64,000 nucleotides of DNA from Agromyces aureus (GTDB lineage: Bacteria; Actinomycetota; Actinomycetes; Actinomycetales; Microbacteriaceae): contig NZ_CP013979.1 in NCBI RefSeq assembly GCF_001660485.1, positions 1,798,001 through 1,862,000 on the forward strand, read 5' to 3'. The position numbers were made by a program, and so were the translations under genes. Shown one piece after another: positions 8,480 to 18,578 of this stretch (positions are counted from its first letter, which is position 1; every line of letters starts with the position of its first letter). Under the pieces are notes generated by a model. It was given only the letters and a program-made list of their open reading frames with translations. It did not search any database and was not told the origin of the DNA.

Positions 8480-10075
8480 GTGAGCATCGAGACCGATTCA
8501 GAGCTGGGGCGGCAGCAGGGCGAGCCTTCGCATGCCCGCGCCGTCGTCGCCGAGGTGCTCGGCTGGGCCTTCGCGCTCGCGATGGCGCTGCTCGTCACCG
8601 CGCACATCTCGACCAGCCGCGCTGAGCTCGTGTTCATCGACGCCGACTCGATGTTCAACGCGCTGCTCACGCACTCGATCGCGTCGGGCGCGCCACAGAG
8701 CTGGGCGATGTCACCCGTGCTCTTCGTGCCAGAGGCGATCGCGTTCGGCGCCGTCTCGGTGTTCGTGCCAGACCTGCACTCGGCGTTCATCGTGAGCTCG
8801 GTCGTGAACTTCGTCGCCCTGTACGGGGCGTTCCGCGTCGCCTCGGGCAGCCGCCGCACCGCGAGCGCGCCGGTCCTGGGTGCGGTCGCCGGGTACGCCG
8901 CCTTCGGCGCGATCTCGCTGCTCGAGTCGGGCGGTGACCGCAACAGCCTGCAGCTCGCGAGCCTGCTCGGCACGACGACGTACTACAGCGCCACGGTCAT
9001 CGGCTCGGTGCTCGCGATCGGGCTCGTGCGGCGCGCACTCGACACCGGCCGGCTGCGCGCCCGCGCTTGGGCGCCGCTCGCGGCGGTCGTCGCGGTCTCG
9101 GCGTTCAGTAACCCGCTCATCGTCGTGTGGGCGGTCGCGCCCACGGCCCTCGTGCTCGTCACCATGGCGATCAGAGCCAGATGGCGGATGCCGCAGCCGC
9201 CTCCACTGCCCCTGCAGCTCGTGTTCGTACTCGCCGGGGCATCCGCGGTCGGCATCGTCGCGCGAGCTGCGCTCGGCGACCTCATCGTGGCGCAGGGGTC
9301 GGAGTACCTGAAGGACGGCAACCAGTTCGGGGCCATGGGCGACCTGCTGCACCGCCTCGCCGCCGAGCTCGCGCGGCCAGGCGGCATCGGTGCCGCGATC
9401 CTGATCGTCGGGGTCACCGTGCTCGCGATCGCGCTCACGTTCTCGCGCACGGCCCACGCCAAGCCCGGCGCGGGTCTGCTCGTCGCGGTGGCGTGGATCG
9501 CGCCGCTCGCGTGCACGGTCGGCGTGATCCTGCTCGGCAACCCGTCGCCGCGCTACCTCCAGCCATGGGTGTTCGCGCCCGTGCTCGTGCTCGCGTGCCT
9601 CGCCGAATGGACGCCGCCCCGGCTCACGTGGCGGCAGCGGCGCGACGAGCGACGGCGGGGGAGCGTGCTCGCGCTCGCCGCGGCATCCGTCGTCATCGTC
9701 GTGCTCGGCGGCATCGGCGTCGCGCGACTCGCGACGGCTCCGACCACCGCATCGGCGACGTCGCTCGCGTGCGTCGTCGACTGGGTGAACGCGACCGACG
9801 AGCATGGCGCCGGGCAGTTCTGGACGATCCGGGCGCCCAAGGCGTACGCCGCCGATCCGGCGCAACTGCTGCAGGTGACCCACGACCTGCACCCGTACGT
9901 GTGGCTCGTCAACCGCACGGATGACGAGACGACCTCGGTGTCGTTCCTCATCACCGATGCCCAGAGCGCGCCGTTCGCGCTTCCCGGCGGCCTCGAACTC
10001 GCGGATGCCGCGACGATCGACTGCGGTCGCTACACGATCCACGACTTCGGGTCGACGAGCATCCCCGTGTTCTGA
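8480..10075 (+). CDS. Polytopic membrane protein of unknown function
   Basis: 531 aa from GTG 8480. The longer ORF from 8378 overlaps tadG-like coding and reads as junk. About ten to eleven hydrophobic segments occupy residues 25-425, including an early extracytoplasmic motif around FIDADSMFNALL, followed by a soluble C-terminal domain of about 95 residues with two cysteines. The layout (acidic first loop, many helices, C-terminal exoplasmic domain) recalls GT-C glycosyltransferases, but no diagnostic motif is certain, so no function is assigned. Confidence 0.8.
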   Translation: MSIETDSELGRQQGEPSHARAVVAEVLGWAFALAMALLVTAHISTSRAELVFIDADSMFNALLTHSIASGAPQSWAMSPVLFVPEAIAFGAVSVFVPDLHSAFIVSSVVNFVALYGAFRVASGSRRTASAPVLGAVAGYAAFGAISLLESGGDRNSLQLASLLGTTTYYSATVIGSVLAIGLVRRALDTGRLRARAWAPLAAVVAVSAFSNPLIVVWAVAPTALVLVTMAIRARWRMPQPPPLPLQLVFVLAGASAVGIVARAALGDLIVAQGSEYLKDGNQFGAMGDLLHRLAAELARPGGIGAAILIVGVTVLAIALTFSRTAHAKPGAGLLVAVAWIAPLACTVGVILLGNPSPRYLQPWVFAPVLVLACLAEWTPPRLTWRQRRDERRRGSVLALAAASVVIVVLGGIGVARLATAPTTASATSLACVVDWVNATDEHGAGQFWTIRAPKAYAADPAQLLQVTHDLHPYVWLVNRTDDETTSVSFLITDAQSAPFALPGGLELADAATIDCGRYTIHDFGSTSIPVF

Positions 10076-10125
10076 GACCGGCCACGACGAACGCACCGAG
10101 CCCGCGGATGCGTTTGACTGGACCC

Positions 10126-10404
10126 ATGACCTCCGAGCCCCAGCGCCGCGCACGACTCGGGCGCAACACGTCGCGCATCGCGATCGCCGGCGTCGCCGCC
10201 GCCGTGATCTCGATGCTGCTGCCCGCGATCCCCGCCCTCGTGGTGGCCTTCGTCGCCTTCGTGCTCGGACTCGTCGCGCGCCGCCAGTTGCGGGTCGACC
10301 CGGCGACCGGGCCCTCGTGGGTGTCGATCGTCGCGATCGTGCTCGGCGCATTCATCTTCGTGAGCCAGGGCGCGATCGTCTGGTTCGCGACGATGTCGAG
10401 CTGA
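10126..10404 (+). CDS. Small two-helix membrane protein
   Basis: 92 aa from ATG 10126 (an ATG at 10108 is less likely). An Arg-rich N-terminus is followed by two hydrophobic segments with a short polar loop (RRQLRVDPATGPSW), similar to DUF4190-type proteins common in actinobacteria. Function unknown. Confidence 0.65.
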   Translation: MTSEPQRRARLGRNTSRIAIAGVAAAVISMLLPAIPALVVAFVAFVLGLVARRQLRVDPATGPSWVSIVAIVLGAFIFVSQGAIVWFATMSS

Positions 10405-10483
10405 GCCGGCGTCCGGACCGAACGACGGTCGGCCGAGCACCGCGTTCTCGGCGCGAACCGCGCCCGAGTAGGCTGGGGGAGCC

Positions 10484-11593
10484 ATGTTGGATCTTGACCT
10501 CACGCAGGAGATCGCCGCGCTGCGCTCCACCTTCAGCGATATCAGCGCCGTCGTCGACGTCGAAGCCGTCAAGGCCGACATCAACCGTCTGTCAGAAGAG
10601 GCCGGCAAGCCCGACCTCTGGGACGACCCCGCCGCCGCGCAGAAGGTGACGAGCGCGCTCAGCCACCGGCAGACCGAACTCAAGCGCATCACCGAGATCG
10701 AGCAGCGCCTCGACGACCTCGACGTGCTCATCGAGCTCGCCCTCGAGATGGACGACGAGGAGTCGGCCGCCGAGGCGCGCCAAGAGCTCGCCAAGCTCGA
10801 AGAGGTCATCGGCCAGCTCGAGGTGCAGACCCTGCTCGACGGCGAATACGACCCGCGCGGCGCGGTCGTCACGATCCGCTCGGGCGCCGGCGGCGACGAC
10901 GCCACCGACTTCGCCGAGATGCTCATGCGCATGTACCTGCGCTGGGCCGAGCGGCACAAGTACCCCGTCAAGGTCATGGACACCTCGTACGCCGAGGGCG
11001 CGGGCATCAAGTCGGCGACCTTCGAGATCGACGTGCCCTACGCCTACGGCACGCTCTCGGTCGAGGCCGGCACGCACCGCCTCGCGCGCATCAGCCCGTT
11101 CGGCTCGGCCGACAAGCGCCAGACGAGCTTCGCCGCCGTCGAGGTCATCCCCGTGATGGAAGAAGCGGTCGAGGTCGAGATCCCCGAGAACGACATCCGA
11201 GTCGACGTCTTCCGCTCGTCGGGCCCCGGCGGGCAGTCGGTCAACACGACCGACTCGGCCGTGCGCCTGACGCACCTTCCGACCGGACTCGTCGTCTCGA
11301 TGCAGAACGAGAAGTCGCAGATCCAGAACCGCGCAGCCGCCATGCGCGTGCTGCAGACCCGACTCCTGCTGCTGAAGCGCGAAGAAGAGGCCGCGAAGAA
11401 GAAGGAGCTCGCCGGCACGATCACCGCGAGCTGGGGCGACCAGATGCGCTCGTACTTCCTCTACGGCCAGCAGCTCGTCAAAGACCTGCGCACCGGCTAC
11501 GAGGTCGGCAACCCGGCGAGCGTCTTCGACGGCGACCTCGACGGCCTCATCGCCGCCGGCATCAAGTGGCGCAAACGCAAGGACGACGACTAG
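10484..11593 (+). CDS. prfB: Peptide chain release factor 2
   Basis: 369 aa, full length. It recognises UGA and UAA stop codons through the SPF anticodon-like tripeptide at about residues 204-206 ([12 protein letters not shown]) and triggers hydrolysis with the GGQ loop at about 248-250 ([10 protein letters not shown]). The reading frame is continuous from the ATG, so there is no programmed +1 frameshift as in enterobacterial prfB. The ribosome site GGGGGAG precedes the start. In related genomes prfB usually sits directly upstream of ftsE; here four kilobases intervene. Confidence 0.97.
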   Translation: MLDLDLTQEIAALRSTFSDISAVVDVEAVKADINRLSEEAGKPDLWDDPAAAQKVTSALSHRQTELKRITEIEQRLDDLDVLIELALEMDDEESAAEARQELAKLEEVIGQLEVQTLLDGEYDPRGAVVTIRSGAGGDDATDFAEMLMRMYLRWAERHKYPVKVMDTSYAEGAGIKSATFEIDVPYAYGTLSVEAGTHRLARISPFGSADKRQTSFAAVEVIPVMEEAVEVEIPENDIRVDVFRSSGPGGQSVNTTDSAVRLTHLPTGLVVSMQNEKSQIQNRAAAMRVLQTRLLLLKREEEAAKKKELAGTITASWGDQMRSYFLYGQQLVKDLRTGYEVGNPASVFDGDLDGLIAAGIKWRKRKDDD

Positions 11594-11600
11594 CCGACGG

Positions 11601-12308
11601 CTACTCGGCGGTCGAATCCGTCGGGCCGGTCGGCGCCTCGCGAGCTGACGAGGGTCGCAGGCCCGCGAGCATCGCGCGCAGTCCGAGTTCGAAGCTGCGA
11701 TCGGTCGGGCGGATGCCGCGTGCGGCCGATTCCCGGGCGCGCAGCGCCTCGGCGGCGGCGAACGCCGGTGCGGTGGCCGCGGCATCCCCGGGCGACATGA
11801 TGTCGGCGGGCGCGAGCGCATCGAGCGACGAGCCGATGATGAAGGATTCGAACGCGACGATCGTGTCGACGACGTCGCCTTCAACCCAGCCCTCGGCGAG
11901 CAGGCGCACGGTGATCGCCTCGTAGTTGTCGACCGATCGCTGTTGGCCGTCGATCGAGGTGGTGGCGAGCAGGGTGCTGCCCGAGGGGAACGCGGCGAAC
12001 GCGTCGCGGTAGGTGCGAGCCCAGCGCAGCACGGCCTCGGCGAGCGGTACCTCGCGATCGGTGAAGCCGCTCGTGTCGATGCGCTCGGCGAGCCGCCCGC
12101 GCATGGCGCGGATCACCTCGTCGCGGCTGCCGAAGTAGTGGTAGAGCGCGGGGGGCTGCACCGAGAGCGAGCGGGCGAGCGCGGCCATCGTGAAGCCGTC
12201 CGTGCCGGCGGTGCGGGCGAGGTCGAACGCCGCGTCGACGATCTGGTCGACGCTCAGCACGCGCGTGCGCGGGCGCCCGGCGGTGCGCTTCGTCGGGGTC
12301 TCGGCCAC
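11601..12308 (-). CDS. TetR-family transcriptional regulator
   Basis: 235 aa from the GTG at 12308, chosen because a strong AGGAG lies four bases upstream. A start at 12377 would add 23 unrelated residues. The N-terminal HTH is at about residues 22-65 (FTMAALARSLSVQPPALYHYFGSRDEVI), and the C-terminal ligand domain has the TetR_C shape of the WHG/TetR_C_33 kind. It is divergent from the amidohydrolase-antiporter pair and probably represses it. Convergent with prfB, seven bases apart. Confidence 0.85.
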   Translation of the reverse strand: MAETPTKRTAGRPRTRVLSVDQIVDAAFDLARTAGTDGFTMAALARSLSVQPPALYHYFGSRDEVIRAMRGRLAERIDTSGFTDREVPLAEAVLRWARTYRDAFAAFPSGSTLLATTSIDGQQRSVDNYEAITVRLLAEGWVEGDVVDTIVAFESFIIGSSLDALAPADIMSPGDAAATAPAFAAAEALRARESAARGIRPTDRSFELGLRAMLAGLRPSSAREAPTGPTDSTAE

Positions 12309-12426
12309 GGGTCTCCTCGTCGGATTTGCGGCGGGCGATGGCGAGGCGTAGCCTGTGCCCGATTTATTTACGATCATTCAATAGTATGGGCGACCCGATG
12401 GCGGGGCGCCCGGAAGGCGAGAGCGC
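12309..12426. promoter_or_regulatory. AT-rich divergent control region
   Basis: The segment around 12360-12390 (GATTTATTTACGATCATTCA) is much richer in AT than its surroundings and separates tetR from the amidohydrolase gene. TAGTAT at 12382-12387 could be a rightward -10. No clean palindrome is visible, so an exact operator is not called. Confidence 0.35.
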
Positions 12427-14136
12427 ATGCATCAGGTGTTCGCCGACACCATTCTCGTCGGAGCGCGCGTGATCACCATGAATCCGCGTCAGCCGAGCGC
12501 CGTGGCCGTCGCGATCCGCGGCGGTCGCTTCGTCGCCGTTGGCGACGCCGCGACGCTCATGGAGCTGCGCGGGCCGCGCACCGTGGTCGAGGACCTGCAC
12601 GGGGCCTGCATCACGCCCGGCCTCATCGACTCGCACATGCACCCGATCCAGGGCATCGAGCTCGCGGTCGGCATCGACTTCGGGGGAGTGCGCGACCCCG
12701 AGGTGTTCCTCGCGATGCTGCGCGCCGAGGCCGATCGGGTGGCCGACGGGGCCTCCGGCGGCTGGGTACGCGGGTGGAACGTCGACTACGACGTGTTCTC
12801 GACGCTGCCCATGACCGCCGCCGCGATCGACGCGGCGACCTCGCCCGCCCCGGCGTTCCTCATGTGCTTCGACGGCCACACCGCGCTCGCGAACACCGAG
12901 GCGCTGCGCCGTTCGGGCATCACGGGCGCCCGAACCTTTGGCGACACCTCCGAGATCGTCGTCGACGAGCGCGGCACGCCCACCGGATGCCTCCGCGAGG
13001 ACTCCGCGTTCGACCTCGTGCTGCGAACCGCCCCCGAGTACACGCGGGACGAGACGCTCGAACGCGTGCGCGGCATTCTCGGCGGGCTCTCGGCGTCGGG
13101 CATCACGGGCGGCTGCATCATGGACGGCAACCCCGGCACGCTCGACCTGCTCGACGAGCTCGACGGCGAGGGCCCGGGTGGCACCGCGACATCCGTCACC
13201 CGAGCAGAATCGGGCGACCCCGCGACATCCGAAGCCCACGAGACCGTGAGCGGACTGCCCGTGCGCATCGTCTCGGCGATGGCCCACAACCCCGGCTACG
13301 ACGAGGAGCGCACCGAGCGGTACCTCGCCCAGCGCGACCGGCACGGCGCCCGCTGGCGCGGCGGGCTCGTGAAGCTCTTCAACGACGGCGTCATCGACAC
13401 GGGAACCGCATGGCTCTACGAGCCCGACACGCACGGCGACGGCAACAGTTCGTTCTGGGCCGACCCGGCCGAGTTCGAGCGCGTCGTCGCACGCTACGCC
13501 GCCGCCGGGTTCCAGATCGCGACGCACGCGATCGGCGACCGCGCCATCGGCACGACGATCGACGCCTACGTCAAGGCGGGCGTGCACTCGCGCCGTGGCG
13601 CCCCGCACCGCATCGAGCACCTCGAGCTCCTCGCCGACCGCGACCTCGCGCGCCTCGCCCAGTTCGGCATCACCGCCTCGGTGCAGCCCCTGCACATGCA
13701 GTGGCGCAAGGCCGACGGCAGCGACTTCTGGGCCGAACGGCTCGGCCCGGGGCGCGCCGCCCTCGGCTGGCGGGTGCGCGACATGATCGACGCCGGCGCC
13801 CCCGTGGCGCTCGGCTCCGACTGGCCGGTGGCGCAGACCGACGCGCGCATCGGCCTCGCCTGGGCGCGGCTCCGCCGCGAACCCGGCAACCCCGACGCCC
13901 CGGTGTTCGAGCCCGACCAGGTGCTCACGCCGTACGAGGCCCTACAGGGCTACACCGTCTGGGCCGCGCAGGCCCAGGGCGACCACGACCTCGGCGTCAT
14001 CGCGCCCGGGTGCCGCGCCGACCTCGTCGTGTGGGAAGACAGCCCGCTCGACGTCGGCGCGGACGACCTGCTGAACCTCCCCGTGCGCACGACGATCGTC
14101 GACGGGCAGCCCCTGTACGCGGCATCCGCCGCCTGA
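12427..14136 (+). CDS. YtcJ-like amidohydrolase
   Basis: 569 aa. A metal-dependent hydrolase of the amidohydrolase superfamily. The N-terminal beta-sandwich half (VGARVITMNP) is followed by the metal motif GLIDSHMHP at about residue 65, later metal ligands in THAIGDRAIG and RIEHLELL, and the C-terminal aspartate in LGSDWPV. It likely hydrolyses an amide or related C-N bond in a small molecule; the substrate is unknown. It starts a two-gene unit with the antiporter 24 bases downstream, facing the TetR gene. Confidence 0.87.
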   Translation: MHQVFADTILVGARVITMNPRQPSAVAVAIRGGRFVAVGDAATLMELRGPRTVVEDLHGACITPGLIDSHMHPIQGIELAVGIDFGGVRDPEVFLAMLRAEADRVADGASGGWVRGWNVDYDVFSTLPMTAAAIDAATSPAPAFLMCFDGHTALANTEALRRSGITGARTFGDTSEIVVDERGTPTGCLREDSAFDLVLRTAPEYTRDETLERVRGILGGLSASGITGGCIMDGNPGTLDLLDELDGEGPGGTATSVTRAESGDPATSEAHETVSGLPVRIVSAMAHNPGYDEERTERYLAQRDRHGARWRGGLVKLFNDGVIDTGTAWLYEPDTHGDGNSSFWADPAEFERVVARYAAAGFQIATHAIGDRAIGTTIDAYVKAGVHSRRGAPHRIEHLELLADRDLARLAQFGITASVQPLHMQWRKADGSDFWAERLGPGRAALGWRVRDMIDAGAPVALGSDWPVAQTDARIGLAWARLRREPGNPDAPVFEPDQVLTPYEALQGYTVWAAQAQGDHDLGVIAPGCRADLVVWEDSPLDVGADDLLNLPVRTTIVDGQPLYAASAA

Positions 14137-14160
14137 CCCCCTTCGAATCAAGAGGCAACC

Positions 14161-15678
14161 ATGCAAGACGTCGGCGCGCTCGCGCTCCTCCCCGTCGTCA
14201 TCATCCTCGTCGTGGCCGTGTTCACCCGGCGCACGCTGTTCGCGATGCTCTGCGGCACCCTCGCCGGTGCCGTGCTGCTCGGCGGCTGGGAGTTCTTCGA
14301 CTCCTGGATCGGCTACTTCGGCACGGCCATGGCCGACGAGACCCTGCAGTGGCTCATGCTCGTCGTCGTGCTCTTCGGCATCCTGATCACGTTGTTCGAG
14401 CGTTCGGGTGCCGTACGCGAGTTCGCCGCGTGGGCCGAGCGCTTCGTGAACTCGCGACGCAAGTCCACCGCGCTGAGCTTCCTGCTCAGCATCGTGCTCT
14501 TCGTCGACGACTACCTCAACGTGCTCACCGTCGGCACGTCGATGAAGGCCGTCACCGACCGTTACCACGTGCCGCGCACCGAGCTCGGCACGATCATGAA
14601 GATGACCGCGGCGCCGATCGCCGTCATCGTGCCGTTCTCGACGTGGGCGCTCTTCTTCGCGGGCCTACTCGAGGCGCAGGGGGTCACGGCCAACGGGTCG
14701 GGCTTCGGCGCCTACCTGCAGGCCATCCCGTTCATCTTCTTCGGCTGGATCGCCATCGCGATCGCGGCGCTCGTCGCGTTCGGCTGGTTCCCGCGGCTCG
14801 GCGCCCTGAAGAAGGACATCGCGCGAGCGGATGCCACGGGCGACGTGTTCCCCGTCGGCACCACCGCCGAGGAGCGAGAGGCCGAGGGCGGGCTGCCCGT
14901 GCACGCCGAGGTCGGCGAGTTCGCGGCATCCGGTGACGGGGGAGCGCGAGCCGTGGGATCCGCCCCCGAGGCCTCCGGAGCGAACGCAACGACCGCGACG
15001 TCGGCGGGGACCGAGGCGACCGCCACCGCCGTCGCGACCCGCGCGCCCGAGTACGTGAAGCCGCGCCCGTGGAACTTCCTCGTGCCGATCGCCGTCATGA
15101 TCGCCGTGACGATCCTCACCGAGGTCGACGTGCTCAAGGGCACGGTCGCCGCGCTCATCGTCGCGATCGTCATGTACACCGTGCAGCGCCGCCTGAAGAT
15201 CAAGGCGGTGTTCGAGGCCGCGTTCGACGGCGTGGGCAGCATGCTCTTCGTCATCGTGCTCACCGCGCTCGCCTTCATGGTGCAGCACATGAACATCGAC
15301 CTGCACCTCGCCGACTGGGTGATCGACACGACCCAGCCCGTCATGAGCGGCGCGCTGCTGCCGGCCATGGTGTTCCTCGTCTGCGGTGTCTACGCCTACG
15401 CGACCGGCTCGTTCTGGGACCTCGCCGCGGTCATCACGCCCATCGTGATCCCGCTCGCGTTCGCGATGGACGTGAACCCGATCATCGCGGGTGCCGCGGT
15501 CTTCTCGGGCGCGGCGCTCGGTTCGACGACGTGCCTCTACGGCGACGGCATCATCCTCGCGTCGCGCTCGACGGGCATCAAGCCGCTCAACCTGATGACC
15601 GCGATCCTGCCGTACGCGGGCATCGCGGCCGGCCTCTCGCTGGTGCTCTACCTCGTCGTCGGGTTCGCCGGCGTCTGA
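14161..15678 (+). CDS. NhaC-family Na+/H+ antiporter-like transporter
   Basis: 505 aa, ten to twelve hydrophobic segments. Conserved charged sites include [14 protein letters not shown] in the membrane and the late [16 protein letters not shown] central cytoplasmic loop (about residues 225-300) is unusually long and Ala/Thr-rich, probably a flexible insertion. Paired with an amidohydrolase and a TetR gene, it may import or export the hydrolase's substrate or product rather than only exchange sodium; that is inference from context. Confidence 0.83.
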   Translation: MQDVGALALLPVVIILVVAVFTRRTLFAMLCGTLAGAVLLGGWEFFDSWIGYFGTAMADETLQWLMLVVVLFGILITLFERSGAVREFAAWAERFVNSRRKSTALSFLLSIVLFVDDYLNVLTVGTSMKAVTDRYHVPRTELGTIMKMTAAPIAVIVPFSTWALFFAGLLEAQGVTANGSGFGAYLQAIPFIFFGWIAIAIAALVAFGWFPRLGALKKDIARADATGDVFPVGTTAEEREAEGGLPVHAEVGEFAASGDGGARAVGSAPEASGANATTATSAGTEATATAVATRAPEYVKPRPWNFLVPIAVMIAVTILTEVDVLKGTVAALIVAIVMYTVQRRLKIKAVFEAAFDGVGSMLFVIVLTALAFMVQHMNIDLHLADWVIDTTQPVMSGALLPAMVFLVCGVYAYATGSFWDLAAVITPIVIPLAFAMDVNPIIAGAAVFSGAALGSTTCLYGDGIILASRSTGIKPLNLMTAILPYAGIAAGLSLVLYLVVGFAGV

Positions 15679-15758
15679 GTTCGAGCGCCACGCGTCCCGA
15701 TCCGTGGGCGGCGATGCCGATTTCCGGTGTCGCTGCCCACTTTTCGGTACGGCCTGCT

Positions 15759-15764
15759 TAGGCT
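15759..15764 (+). promoter_or_regulatory. -10 element TAGGCT of leaderless ftsE transcript
   Basis: TAGGCT followed by eight bases and then the ATG of ftsE. No ribosome site precedes the ATG. The same word and spacing recur at 18566. Confidence 0.55.
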
Positions 15765-15772
15765 CGAACGCG

Positions 15773-17011
15773 ATGATCCGCTTCGACTCCGTCACCAAGA
15801 CCTACTCCGGGCAGGCGAAGCCCGCGCTGAACGACATCGGCGTGGAGATCCTCCGCGGCGAGTTCGTGTTCCTCGTGGGCGCCTCCGGCTCCGGCAAGTC
15901 CAGCTTCCTTCGGCTGATCCTCAAAGAGGAGAAGCCGTCGAAGGGCACGATCCACGTGCTCGGCCAGAACCTCGGCTCGATCTCGAGCCGCAAGGTTCCG
16001 TACTTCCGACGCGACCTCGGGGTCGTGTTCCAGGACTTCCGCCTGCTGCGCGACAAGTCCGTCTACGAGAACGTGGCGTTCACGCTGCGCGTGATCGGCA
16101 AGTCGCGCGGGTACATCCACACCGCGGTGCCCGAGACCCTGAAGCTCGTCGGACTCGACGGCAAGGGCAAGCGCATGCCGCACGAGCTCTCCGGCGGTGA
16201 GCAGCAGCGCGTCGCGATCGCGCGCGCCATCGTCAACAAGCCCCAGATCCTGCTCGCCGACGAGCCGACGGGCAACCTCGACCCGGTCACGTCCGCCGGC
16301 ATCATGACGCTGCTCGAGCGCATCAACGCGGGCGGCACGACCATCATCATGGCCACGCACGAGGCCGGCATCGTGGATGAGATGCGCCGCCGCGTGATCG
16401 AGCTCTCGGCGGGCGACATCGTGCGCGACGAGCGCTCGGCCGGGTACGGCTCGGTCGTCGGCACCCTGCCCGTCGACGACGACGCCGCCGCGGCAGCGGC
16501 TGCGGTTGCTGCGGCCGAGGCGGCGAACGCGGCCCTCCTGCACGAGCAGCACGAGCGCGAGGCGAAGGCGGCGGCAGCCGCGACGAAGCCCAAGCGAGCG
16601 TCGCGATCGAAGAAGCAGGCCGAGCCCGAACCGATCGCGCCCGTGGTCGGCATGGATGCGCCCGAGACGATCACCGCAGCCGCGCCCAAGGTGACCCCCG
16701 AGATGATGCAGCAGAGCCAGCCGCTCTACGTCGAGCCCGAGGCCACCGACGCCGTCACCGATGCGGCGGCCGAGATCACGGCGGCGGCGACCGCGTCGAT
16801 CGAGATCCCGCGGGGGTCGAAGGCGACGGATGCCGCGGCATCCGCATCGACCGTCGACGCCGTCGACGACGCGACCTCAGCCACCACCGGCGAAGCGGAT
16901 GCCGCAGCCGACGCGAAACAGCACCTCACGCTCGCCGAACGACTGGGGCTGCGAGCGCCCGGCGGGCCGCGCGAGGGTGACGACGACCAGGAAGTGGGCC
17001 CGACGCGATGA
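15773..17011 (+). CDS. ftsE: Cell-division ABC ATPase FtsE with long C-terminal extension
   Basis: 412 aa from ATG 15773. The first 230 residues are canonical FtsE: Walker [10 protein letters not shown] at about 36-44, signature LSGGEQQ at about 139, Walker [14 protein letters not shown]. The remaining 180 residues are an Ala/Glu/Thr-rich, probably disordered tail ending in [11 protein letters not shown], nearly doubling the usual 220-230 aa. FtsE with FtsX controls septal peptidoglycan hydrolases. Its stop overlaps ftsX as ATGA. A longer ORF start at 15704 is rejected because it precedes the promoter. Confidence 0.95.
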   Translation: MIRFDSVTKTYSGQAKPALNDIGVEILRGEFVFLVGASGSGKSSFLRLILKEEKPSKGTIHVLGQNLGSISSRKVPYFRRDLGVVFQDFRLLRDKSVYENVAFTLRVIGKSRGYIHTAVPETLKLVGLDGKGKRMPHELSGGEQQRVAIARAIVNKPQILLADEPTGNLDPVTSAGIMTLLERINAGGTTIIMATHEAGIVDEMRRRVIELSAGDIVRDERSAGYGSVVGTLPVDDDAAAAAAAVAAAEAANAALLHEQHEREAKAAAAATKPKRASRSKKQAEPEPIAPVVGMDAPETITAAAPKVTPEMMQQSQPLYVEPEATDAVTDAAAEITAAATASIEIPRGSKATDAAASASTVDAVDDATSATTGEADAAADAKQHLTLAERLGLRAPGGPREGDDDQEVGPTR

Positions 17012-17919
17012 GGTTCGGACTCGTCCTCGCCGAGGCCGGCAACGGCCTGCGGCGCAACATCACCATGGTCGTCTCGGTCGTGCTCGTGACGTTCATCTCG
17101 CTGACCTTCGTCGGCACCGCCGCGCTGCTGCAGCTCCAGATCGGGCAGATGAAGAACTACTGGTACGACCGGGCGCAGGTCGCGGTCTACCTCTGCACGT
17201 CGGTCTCGACGGCCGCCGGATGCGTCGACGGCGAGGCCACGGCCGAGCAGAAGGACGCCGTCGAGGCGCAGCTCACCTCGGACACGCTCTCGCCGTTCAT
17301 CGACGAGTACTACTTCGAGGACCGCCAGCAGGCGTACGAGAACTTCCAGGAGCAGTTCGCCGGAACGCCCGCGGCCGACTACGTCACGCCCGAGGTGCTC
17401 AACGAGACGTTCTGGGTGAACCTCGTGGACCCGTCGCAGTCCGACGTGCTCGTCGAGGCCCTCGCGGGACTCGCGGGCGTCGAGCAGGTGGTCGACCAGC
17501 GGCGATACCTCGACCAGATCTTCGACGTGCTGAACGCCGCGAGCTACACGGCCATCGCGGTGGCCGCGATCATGCTGGTCGCGGCGGCGCTGCTGATCGC
17601 GACGACGATCCGCCTGTCGGCGTTCTCGCGCCGGCGCGAGCTCGGCATCATGCGGCTCGTGGGTGCCTCGAACCGGTTCATCCAGACGCCCTTCATCCTC
17701 GAGGGCGTGTTCGCCGGACTCATCGGGTCGGTGCTCGCCGGCGGTGCGGTCGTGGCGATCGTGCACTTCTTCGTGCAGGGCTACCTGAGCGAGCGATTGT
17801 CGTTCACGTTCGTCGACCTCGGCGACGCCCTGCTCGTCGTGCCCCTGCTGATCATCGTCGGCGTGCTGCTCGCGGCGCTGTCGGCGGGCATCGCGATCCG
17901 GCGCTACCTGCGCGTCTGA
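17008..17919 (+). CDS. ftsX: Cell-division membrane protein FtsX
   Basis: 303 aa, normal length. One N-terminal helix (about 20-45) is followed by a large extracytoplasmic loop (about 50-180) with a cysteine pair ([12 protein letters not shown]) and three C-terminal helices, including [14 protein letters not shown] before the last pair. It couples FtsE ATP hydrolysis to periplasmic or wall hydrolase activation. Translationally coupled to ftsE. Confidence 0.95.
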   Translation: MRFGLVLAEAGNGLRRNITMVVSVVLVTFISLTFVGTAALLQLQIGQMKNYWYDRAQVAVYLCTSVSTAAGCVDGEATAEQKDAVEAQLTSDTLSPFIDEYYFEDRQQAYENFQEQFAGTPAADYVTPEVLNETFWVNLVDPSQSDVLVEALAGLAGVEQVVDQRRYLDQIFDVLNAASYTAIAVAAIMLVAAALLIATTIRLSAFSRRRELGIMRLVGASNRFIQTPFILEGVFAGLIGSVLAGGAVVAIVHFFVQGYLSERLSFTFVDLGDALLVVPLLIIVGVLLAALSAGIAIRRYLRV

Positions 17920-18066
17920 GGCTTCGTCGGCGTGCTGCCGCGCAGTGCGCCGACGCTGCCGCGACGGTGCCGCCCGCGCATGCGGCGTCGGGCTGCGTGC
18001 GCGTGCACTAGAGTGAAAGGCTGCTCCGGATGCCGGGGCATCCGTCGAATCGAGAAGGAGCATGCC

Positions 18067-18543
18067 GTGCCCAGGGAACGCGGTCAGAAGGTGGTGGCGA
18101 CCAACCGCAAGGCGCGCCACGACTACACGATCGAGGACACCTACGAGGCGGGCATCGTGCTCACCGGAACCGAGGTGAAGTCGCTCCGCGAGGGGCGCGC
18201 GTCGCTCGTCGATGGGTACGCGTTCATCGACGGCGGCGAGATGTGGCTCGACGCGGTGCACATCCCGCAGTACACCGAGGGCACGTGGAACAACCACTCG
18301 CCGAGGCGCAAGCGCAAGCTCCTGCTGCACAAGCAGGAGATCGTGAAGATCAGCCACCGCACCGCGCAGGGCGGGTACACGCTCGTTCCGCTGCAGATCT
18401 ACTTCGCCGACGGTCGGGCCAAGGTCGAGATCGCGGTCGCCAAGGGCAAGCGCGAGTACGACAAGCGCCAGGCGCTGCGCGAGAAGCAGGACAAGCGCGA
18501 GTCCGACCGTGCCATCTCGAGTCGCCGCAACCTCGGCGACTGA
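18067..18543 (+). CDS. smpB: SsrA-binding protein
   Basis: 158 aa from the GTG at 18067, set by AAGGAG six bases upstream. The longer frame is rejected. It binds tmRNA and brings it to stalled ribosomes. Conserved segments are [33 protein letters not shown] and the basic C-terminal tail [17 protein letters not shown] separate promoter (TAGAGT near 18010) may serve it. Its RNA partner ssrA lies 5.5 kb downstream on the same strand. Confidence 0.97.
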   Translation: MPRERGQKVVATNRKARHDYTIEDTYEAGIVLTGTEVKSLREGRASLVDGYAFIDGGEMWLDAVHIPQYTEGTWNNHSPRRKRKLLLHKQEIVKISHRTAQGGYTLVPLQIYFADGRAKVEIAVAKGKREYDKRQALREKQDKRESDRAISSRRNLGD

Positions 18544-18565
18544 GCCGACGGTCGGAGGCCGGGGG

Positions 18566-18571
18566 TAGGCT
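18566..18571 (+). promoter_or_regulatory. -10 element TAGGCT of leaderless phosphatase transcript
   Basis: TAGGCT, seven bases, then ATG at 18579; the spacer CGACGCG is almost the same as the CGAACGCG of the ftsE promoter. Confidence 0.5.
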
Positions 18572-18578
18572 CGACGCG

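Noticed and set aside
10484-10620. Programmed frameshift in prfB
   Set aside because: The frame is continuous from the ATG; no in-frame UGA or slippery CUU-UGA site is seen.
12364-13695. 443-codon leftward ORF opposite the amidohydrolase
   Set aside because: Antisense shadow; the plus strand has the metal motifs and full family length.
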